Shown: piece after piece, positions 58,439-64,000 of the stretch
Position numbering within the stretch: the stretch's first letter is position 1
Layout: each line of letters opens with the position of its first letter
NCBI GenBank assembly: GCA_903838565.1
Contig: CAILZB010000080.1
Location: forward strand, 1-64,000
Direction: 5' to 3'
Source of the DNA: an uncultured beta proteobacterium
GTDB lineage: Bacteria > Pseudomonadota > Gammaproteobacteria > Burkholderiales > Burkholderiaceae_C
DNA: 64,000 nucleotides
Notes under the pieces: generated by a model
What the model was told of the DNA's origin: nothing
The model's input: the letters and a program-made list of their open reading frames with translations, nothing else
Databases searched by the model: none
Translations under genes and position numbers: made by a program

Positions 58439-59803
58439 ATGAGTCTTCAGACCAAGTATTTGCTGGAAGAAAACCAGATGCCCAAGTTCTGGTACAACAT
58501 TCAGGCTGACCTGCCCAAGCCCGCGCCGGCGGTGCTGCATCCCGGCACCCTGCAGCCTGTGGGCCCGGACGACCTGGCGCCGCTGTTCCCGATGGAACTC
58601 ATCATGCAGGAGGTCAGCACCCAGCGCGAAATCGAAATTCCCGAGCCGGTGCGCGACGTCTATCGCGCCTGGCGCCCGGCGCCGCTGTACCGCGCGCACC
58701 GCCTGGAAAAGGCGCTGGGTACCCCGGCGAAAATCTTTTACAAATACGAGGGTGTCAGTCCCGCCGGCAGCCACAAGCCCAACACCGCCGTGCCGCAGGC
58801 TTTTTACAACAAGGAAGCGGGCGTGAAGCGCCTGGTGACTGAGACTGGCGCCGGGCAGTGGGGCACGTCCCTGGCCTTTGCCGGTTCGCTGTTCGGTCTC
58901 GAGATCGAAGTGTTCCAGGTGCGCGTGTCCTACGACCAGAAACCGTATCGCCGTGCCGTGATGGAGACCTATGGCGCGCGCTGCGTCGCCTCTCCCTCCA
59001 ACGAAACCGTGTTCGGTCGATCCGTGCTGGCGAAGAATCCGAATCACCCCGGCAGTCTGGGCATTGCCATCTCGGAAGCGGTGGAACTGGCGGTGCAGCG
59101 CGAAGACACCAAGTACGCGCTGGGCTCGGTACTGAACCATGTGCTGCTGCACCAGACCATCATTGGCCTGGAGGCGATGGAGCAGATGCAGATGGCCGAC
59201 GCCTGGCCCGACGTGGTGGTGGGCTGCACCGGTGGCGGCTCCAATTTCGCCGGCATCGCCTTTCCGTTCATCGGACACGCGCTGCGCGGCGGCAAGAAGT
59301 CGCGCATCGTGGCCGTGGAACCGGCGGCCTGCCCGTCGCTGACTCGCGGCAAATACGCCTATGACTTTGGCGACACCGGACGCATGACACCGCTGACCAA
59401 GATGCACACCCTGGGCAGCCAGTTCACGCCGCCGGGTTTTCACGCAGGCGGCCTGCGCTACCACGGCATGGCGCCGCTGGTGTCACATTGCAAGGAGCTG
59501 GGCCTGCTCGAAGCCGTGGCCTACAACCAGGTCGAGTGCTTCGAAGCCGGCGTGCTGTTTGCGCGGCACGAAGGCATCGTGCCGGCGCCCGAAGCCAATC
59601 ACGCGGTCAAGGGGGCGATTGCCGAAGCGCTGCGCTGCAAGCGCGAGGGCAAGGCAGAAACCATTCTGTTCAACCTGTGCGGCCACGGCCACTTCGACAT
59701 GACGGCGTACCAGAAGTACTTCGCCGGCGAGCTGACCGACGAGCACTACGACGAGAGCGAGTTGGCCATGGCCCTTGCAGGCTTGCCCAGCGTCCGGGCT
59801 TGA
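58439..59803 (+). CDS. TrpB2-type tryptophan synthase beta-like PLP enzyme
   Basis: A 454-residue enzyme of the TrpB2 group, longer than the usual TrpB (about 400). The PLP lysine is in EGVSPAGSHKPNTAVPQAFY, followed by TETGAGQWGTSLAFAGSLFG, and the phosphate loop is VVGCTGGGSNFAGIAF. AGGAG lies 8 bases before the ATG at 58439; the longer frame is not needed. TrpB2 can make tryptophan from serine and indole but acts without TrpA. No trpA is nearby, and serB (serine synthesis) lies about 280 bases downstream on the other strand. Confidence 0.92.
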   Translation: MSLQTKYLLEENQMPKFWYNIQADLPKPAPAVLHPGTLQPVGPDDLAPLFPMELIMQEVSTQREIEIPEPVRDVYRAWRPAPLYRAHRLEKALGTPAKIFYKYEGVSPAGSHKPNTAVPQAFYNKEAGVKRLVTETGAGQWGTSLAFAGSLFGLEIEVFQVRVSYDQKPYRRAVMETYGARCVASPSNETVFGRSVLAKNPNHPGSLGIAISEAVELAVQREDTKYALGSVLNHVLLHQTIIGLEAMEQMQMADAWPDVVVGCTGGGSNFAGIAFPFIGHALRGGKKSRIVAVEPAACPSLTRGKYAYDFGDTGRMTPLTKMHTLGSQFTPPGFHAGGLRYHGMAPLVSHCKELGLLEAVAYNQVECFEAGVLFARHEGIVPAPEANHAVKGAIAEALRCKREGKAETILFNLCGHGHFDMTAYQKYFAGELTDEHYDESELAMALAGLPSVRA

Positions 59804-60086
59804 GTAGACCCCCACGCTTGTCACTGCCCCGCCGGACTCGTCAGAGTCGGGCGCAGGTACTGCGCTGGACGAGATGGTGCCAAAGGCATCATCCCTTCGT
59901 CCCGTCCATTCCTGCGCAGGCAGGAATGTAGCCGCGGGACTCAGCCCCGAGGGGGCTGCCTTGCTTGGGGCGACGCTGCGCAGCGTTGTGCGCGAAGCTA
60001 TACAGCGAAGCAGCGTCATTGCCGCCCTTCGCCTGGTTCGTTTCACAGACCGACGGCTTCGGGCGGCCCGGCGCTGCGGCTCCCGT
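59804..60086. repeat. Intergenic region with palindromic repeat units
   Basis: About 280 bases between convergent genes. A hairpin CATTCCTGC/GCAGGAATG with a four-base loop lies at 59907-59928, and a GC-rich palindrome-like stretch (CAGCCCCGAGGGGGCTG, near 59942) follows with TTGCTTGGGGCGACG. These resemble small dispersed intergenic repeats of Comamonadaceae, possibly serving as terminators. No gene is seen here. Confidence 0.55.
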
Positions 60087-60803
60087 CTACCTGTAGGCGA
60101 CGGATGGCACAGTAACTTCGAGCAGGCGGTTCAGTCCGCCGCTGTCGATGCAGACGTTGGCGAATTCGCGCACCTTGGGTTTGGCGCGGTAGGCCACCGA
60201 CAGGCCTGCGAGCTGCATCATCTCCAGATCGTTGGCGCCGTCGCCCACGGCAATCACCTGCTCGTGCGAGCAGCCCAGCTGACGGCAGACGTCGGCCACG
60301 GTGTCGCGCTTGGCCTGCGCGTCGATGACGGGTCCGAGGACCCGGCCCGTGAGCCGGTCATCCACTATTTCAAGTTCGTTGGAACGCACATAGTCCAGAC
60401 CCAGGCGGGGCTTGAGCCGATCGGTGAAATAGGTGAAACCGCCCGACACCAGCAGGATCTTCAGGCCGTCCCAGCGTGCATAGGCCAGCAGCTGCAACGC
60501 GCCCGGGTTCAGCCGCAGGCGGTGCTCATAGACGCGCTGCAGCACCGACACCGGAGTGCCCTCCAGCAGCGACAAGCGCCGAGCCAGGCTCTCCTTGAAA
60601 CTCTTGATTTCGCCGCGCATCGCGGCTTCGGTGATCGCCGCCACGGCCGGCCCCTTCCCCACCACGTCGGCGATCTCGTCGATGCACTCGATGTCGATCA
60701 GCGTGGAGTCCATGTCGAACGCGATCAGCCTGAAGTCGCGCAGGCGCAGATGCGGGGCAATGCCTTGAATCACGAGACCGGGCGAGAGGGCGGTGGATTT
60801 CAT
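60087..60803 (-). CDS. serB: Phosphoserine phosphatase
   Basis: A 238-residue HAD-family phosphatase, the last step of serine synthesis. The catalytic DxD motif is FDMDSTLIDIECIDEIAD (Asp nucleophile), motif II is ILLVSGGFTYFTDRL, and motif III is IAVGDGANDLEMMQLAGLSV. The length lacks the N-terminal ACT-like domain of some SerB proteins. mfd follows after 54 bases on the same strand, so the serB stop lies upstream of the mfd stop only through the opposite order; the two are in the same direction with mfd first. Confidence 0.93.
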   Translation of the reverse strand: MKSTALSPGLVIQGIAPHLRLRDFRLIAFDMDSTLIDIECIDEIADVVGKGPAVAAITEAAMRGEIKSFKESLARRLSLLEGTPVSVLQRVYEHRLRLNPGALQLLAYARWDGLKILLVSGGFTYFTDRLKPRLGLDYVRSNELEIVDDRLTGRVLGPVIDAQAKRDTVADVCRQLGCSHEQVIAVGDGANDLEMMQLAGLSVAYRAKPKVREFANVCIDSGGLNRLLEVTVPSVAYR

Positions 60804-60857
60804 TCGATGTATTGTTCTATCGAGGTCGATTATCGTGGTTACGCGCAGGCGCGGGCC

Positions 60858-63800
60858 TCATTCGGAAAGCGCCTTGGGTTGCCCCAGACTGCGCAACACA
60901 TCGCGCACCATCTGCGCGCGCTCCCGGGGTTCGGGCAAGGCCCGCTCGATGCGCAGCTTCTCATTGCCCGCGAGCTTGATGTGGCGGTTCTTCTGGATCA
61001 GTTCGATGATGCGTATGGAGTCGATCGGCGGATCGGGCTTGAAGGTGATGGTGATGACCGTGGGCGCGGCGTCGACCTTGACCACACCGTAGGCGCGGGC
61101 GATCACGCGCAGGCGGTGCACGTCGATCAGGGTCTGCGCCTGCGCCGGGAGTTTGCCGAAGCGGTCGACGATCTCCTCCAGCAGCGCGTCGATCTGTTCC
61201 GTGGTCTTGGCCGTGGCCAGCTTCTTGTAAAAGCTCAGGCGCAGATGCACGTCGCCACAGTAGTCGCTGGGCAAGAGCGCGGGGGCGTGCAGGTTGATGT
61301 CGGTGGTGACGCTCAGGGGCGCGAGCAGGTCGGGTTCCTTGCCGTTCTTCAGGCAGCGCACGGCCTCGGACAGCATCTCGTTGTAGAGCTGGAAGCCGAT
61401 CTCCAGCATGTTGCCGCTCTGGTTCTCGCCGAGCACCTCGCCCGCGCCGCGGATTTCCAGGTCGTGCATCGCCAGGTAAAAGCCCGAGCCCAGTTCTTCC
61501 ATCTGTTGGATCGCTTCGAGCCGCTGGCTCGCCTGCTTGGTCAGTCCCTGGATGTCGGGCACCATCAGGTAGGCGTAGGCCTGGTGATGGCTGCGGCCCA
61601 CGCGTCCGCGCAGCTGGTGCAGCTGCGCCAGGCCGAACTTGTCGGCGCGGCTCATCACGATGGTGTTGGCCGTGGGCACGTCGATGCCGGTCTCGATGAT
61701 GGTGGAGCACAGCAGCAGGTTGTAGCGCTGCGCCACAAAGTCGCGCATCACGCGCTCGAGTTCGCGCTCGGGCATCTGGCCGTGGGCGATGGCGATGCGC
61801 GCTTCGGGCAGCAGCTCTTCGAGTTTCTGGCGCCGGTTTTCAATCGTCTCGACCTCGTTGTGCAGGAAGTAGACCTGGCCGCCCCGCTTGAGCTCGCGCA
61901 GCACGGCTTCGCGGATGACGCCGTTGCTCTCGCTGCGCACAAAGGTCTTGATCGCCAGGCGGCGCTGCGGCGCCGTGGCGATCACGCTCAGGTCGCGCAG
62001 GCCTTCCAGCGCCATGCCCAGCGTGCGCGGAATCGGCGTGGCGGTGAGCGTGAGCACGTCGACCTCGGCGCGCAGCGCCTTCATCGCCTCCTTGTGGCGC
62101 ACGCCGAAGCGGTGCTCCTCGTCGATGATGAGCAGGCCCAGGTCCTTGAAATGAGTGTCCTTGGAGAGCAGCTTGTGCGTGCCCACGACGATGTCGATGC
62201 TGCCGTCGGCAATGCCTTTCATCGCTGCCGTGATCTCCTTGGCCGAGCGAAAGCGGCTCATCTCCGCCACCTTCACCGGCCACTTGGCAAAGCGGTCCAC
62301 CAGCGTCTGATAGTGCTGCTCGGCCAGGAGCGTGGTCGGCGCCAGGAAGGCCACCTGCTTGCCGCCGGTGATGGCGACGAAGGCGGCGCGCAGCGCCACT
62401 TCGGTCTTGCCAAAGCCCACATCGCCGCAGATCAGCCGGTCCATGGGGCGTGGCGAGATCATGTCCTGGATCACGCAGTGGATCGCGGCCTTCTGGTCCG
62501 CCGTTTCCTCGAAGCCGAAGTCGTTGGCGAAGACCTCGTAATCGTTGGGCGAATAGCGAAACGCGTGGCCCTCGCGCGCCGCGCGTCGGGCATAGATGTT
62601 GAGCAGTTCCGCGGCCGAGTCGCGCACCTGTTCCGCTGCCTTGCGCTTGGCCTTCTCCCACTGCCCGCTGCCCAGGCGGTGCAGCGGCGCCTCGTCGGCG
62701 CTGACGCCGGTATAGCGGCTGATCATCTGCAGCTGGCTCACCGGCACGTACAGCGTGGCCTTGTCCGCGTATTCCAGGTGCAGGAACTCCTGCATCTCGG
62801 GCGTGCCGTCGGCCTGCAGCTGACCCAGGTCCAGGTTGATGAGGCCGCGGTAGCGGCCGATGCCGTGCGCCGAATGCACCACCGGGTCGCCCACGTTGAG
62901 CTCGCTCAGGTCCTTGATGAGCGCCTCCACGTCGCTCACCTGTTCCTGCTTCTTGCGTCGGCGCGTGGTCGGGCCCGCGGCGAAGAGCTCGGTCTCGGTG
63001 ACGAAATCGATGCCTTGTTCGATCCAGGCAAAACCGACGTTCAGCGATGAGGTGGCGATGCCGACTTTTTCGTCGCTGGTCTGGAACTCCCGCAGCGAGT
63101 CGAACACTGGCGGGTTCAGGCCCGATGCGCGGAAGAAATCGAGCAGGCTTTCGCGTCGGCCATCGCTCTCGGCCAGCAGCAGCACGCGCTGCGCGCCGCG
63201 CTGGATGTGCTGCTGCAGCTTGGCCAGCGGGTCTTGCGCACCGCGCACCACGGACAGGTCTTCCAGTTTCTGGAACCAGGCGTTGTCGGCAACGTCGGAA
63301 GTGCCGGCCTTGATGGCCAGCTGCGCGTAATCGTTGGCTCGGGCGTAGAACTGCTCCGTGCCCAGGAACAGCGATTCAGGCGGCAGCGTGGGGTGTTCGC
63401 GGTCGCCCTGCAACAGTCGATACCGGTCTTTCGTATCCTGCCAGAAGCGCTGGAACGCACTCTCCGGGTCACCGTGCAGCACCACCGTGGCCTGCTCTCC
63501 CAGGTAGTCGAACACGGTCGCGGTCTGTTCGAAGAACAGCGGCAGGTAGTACTCGATGCCGGCCGTGGCCACGCCGTTGCCGATGTCCTTGTAGATGCGG
63601 CTCTTGGTCGGATCGCCCTCGAGCAGCTCGCGCCAGCGGCCGCGAAAGCGCGCGCGCGCCTCGTCGTCCATCGGGAACTCGCGGCCCGGCAGCAGCCGCA
63701 CTTCAGGCACGGGGTACAGGCTGCGCTGGCTGTCGGGATCGAAGGTGCGGATGCTGTCGATCTCGTCGTCGAACAGGTCGACCCGAAACGGCACCGGCGA

Positions 63801-64000
63801 GCCCATGGGAAAGAGGTCGATGAGTCCGCCGCGCACCGCGTATTCGCCCGGGCTCACGACCTGCGTCACATGGCTGTAGCCGGCGAGCGTGAGCTGAGAC
63901 TTGAGCTTGGCCTCGTCCAGCCCTTGCTTGACCTTGAAGTGGAAGGTGTAGCCGGCGAGAAAGCTCGGTGGCGCCAGGCGATACAGCGCCGTGGTCGCCG
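60858..64000 (-). CDS. mfd: Transcription-repair coupling factor Mfd (partial, N-terminus outside window)
   Basis: About 1,047 C-terminal codons of Mfd; the frame is open to the window edge and the true start lies beyond it. Mfd removes RNA polymerase stalled at DNA lesions and recruits UvrA. The visible part has the end of the UvrB-like module ([20 protein letters not shown]), the RNA-polymerase-interacting domain ([20 protein letters not shown], then [15 protein letters not shown]), and the translocase motor: Walker [21 protein letters not shown] box [16 protein letters not shown], and later [20 protein letters not shown] and [17 protein letters not shown]. The C-terminal TRCF domain is complete. 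serB lies downstream of it. Confidence 0.97.
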   Translation of the reverse strand, partial: ATTALYRLAPPSFLAGYTFHFKVKQGLDEAKLKSQLTLAGYSHVTQVVSPGEYAVRGGLIDLFPMGSPVPFRVDLFDDEIDSIRTFDPDSQRSLYPVPEVRLLPGREFPMDDEARARFRGRWRELLEGDPTKSRIYKDIGNGVATAGIEYYLPLFFEQTATVFDYLGEQATVVLHGDPESAFQRFWQDTKDRYRLLQGDREHPTLPPESLFLGTEQFYARANDYAQLAIKAGTSDVADNAWFQKLEDLSVVRGAQDPLAKLQQHIQRGAQRVLLLAESDGRRESLLDFFRASGLNPPVFDSLREFQTSDEKVGIATSSLNVGFAWIEQGIDFVTETELFAAGPTTRRRKKQEQVSDVEALIKDLSELNVGDPVVHSAHGIGRYRGLINLDLGQLQADGTPEMQEFLHLEYADKATLYVPVSQLQMISRYTGVSADEAPLHRLGSGQWEKAKRKAAEQVRDSAAELLNIYARRAAREGHAFRYSPNDYEVFANDFGFEETADQKAAIHCVIQDMISPRPMDRLICGDVGFGKTEVALRAAFVAITGGKQVAFLAPTTLLAEQHYQTLVDRFAKWPVKVAEMSRFRSAKEITAAMKGIADGSIDIVVGTHKLLSKDTHFKDLGLLIIDEEHRFGVRHKEAMKALRAEVDVLTLTATPIPRTLGMALEGLRDLSVIATAPQRRLAIKTFVRSESNGVIREAVLRELKRGGQVYFLHNEVETIENRRQKLEELLPEARIAIAHGQMPERELERVMRDFVAQRYNLLLCSTIIETGIDVPTANTIVMSRADKFGLAQLHQLRGRVGRSHHQAYAYLMVPDIQGLTKQASQRLEAIQQMEELGSGFYLAMHDLEIRGAGEVLGENQSGNMLEIGFQLYNEMLSEAVRCLKNGKEPDLLAPLSVTTDINLHAPALLPSDYCGDVHLRLSFYKKLATAKTTEQIDALLEEIVDRFGKLPAQAQTLIDVHRLRVIARAYGVVKVDAAPTVITITFKPDPPIDSIRIIELIQKNRHIKLAGNEKLRIERALPEPRERAQMVRDVLRSLGQPKALSE

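Noticed and set aside
59874-63050. 1058-codon open frame on the plus strand
   Set aside because: It is antisense to serB and mfd, shows no motif, and has the composition of a shadow frame.

Overview
The window is a compact, high-GC stretch of bacterial chromosome. Gene order and protein sequences point to a betaproteobacterium of the order Burkholderiales, most likely family Comamonadaceae. The supporting blocks are sigma factor-DUF3619-DUF3106-RDD, ilvI-ilvH-ilvC-pssA-leuA, aat-bpt, lpxK-Trm112-kdsB-adk, xseA-sodB, clpS-clpA and zapA followed by 6S RNA. I cannot name the species. There are about 60 protein genes, mostly housekeeping. I saw no tRNA or rRNA gene, insertion sequence, prophage or CRISPR array.

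Layout. 1-7.4 kb: the end of a chemoreceptor, a FemAB/GNAT-like protein, nadE-glnB, and a minus-strand operon running sigma factor, DUF3619, DUF3106, RDD, dgkA, LOG. 7.7-13.8 kb: branched-chain amino acid synthesis (ilvI, ilvH, ilvC, leuA) with pssA; leuA is preceded by a leader peptide and an attenuator. 13.9-19.8 kb: a PBP7-type peptidase, an iclR-bpt-aat operon and tex. 19.8-24.8 kb: a patatin, then an overlapping HD-GYP and PAS/GGDEF/EAL pair. 24.8-26.5 kb: a TauE/SafE exporter, 6S RNA, zapA and a zapB-like gene. 26.5-31.4 kb: a cobalamin riboswitch and a complete B12 uptake operon btuB-btuF-btuC-btuD. 31.4-33.4 kb: nth, a methyltransferase and rnhA. 33.5-37.9 kb: a HisKA_2 sensor kinase, an ANTAR response regulator broken by an in-frame TGA, and two multiheme cytochromes c. 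37.9-38.2 kb: a gene-free stretch with five hairpins in a row. 38.2-44.1 kb: an acyl-CoA dehydrogenase/kinase pair, a Crp-type regulator, a crotonase, a GST and a D-2-hydroxyacid dehydrogenase. 44.2-46.4 kb: lexA with two SOS boxes and a small gene behind it, and an asparaginase. 46.4-49.8 kb: adk, kdsB, Trm112, lpxK and exbB (no exbD). 50.2-53.2 kb: xseA, sodB, DUF192 and a secreted Ala/Lys-rich protein. 53.7-60.8 kb: clpS-clpA, a receiver/TPR protein, a TrpB2-type enzyme and serB. 60.9 kb to the end: most of mfd.

How genes work together. Aat, Bpt, ClpS and ClpA are the tagging and recognition parts of the bacterial Leu/N-degron pathway; ClpP is outside the window. The btu operon takes B12 from the outer membrane to the cytoplasm under riboswitch control. 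The leuA leader couples leucine supply to transcription. The best candidates for under-described biology are the sigma factor/DUF3619/DUF3106 operon (a possible envelope-sensing circuit), the leu attenuator, the five-hairpin region near 38 kb, the kinase/acyl-CoA dehydrogenase pair (possible 4-hydroxyacyl-CoA catabolism), and the interrupted ANTAR two-component system.
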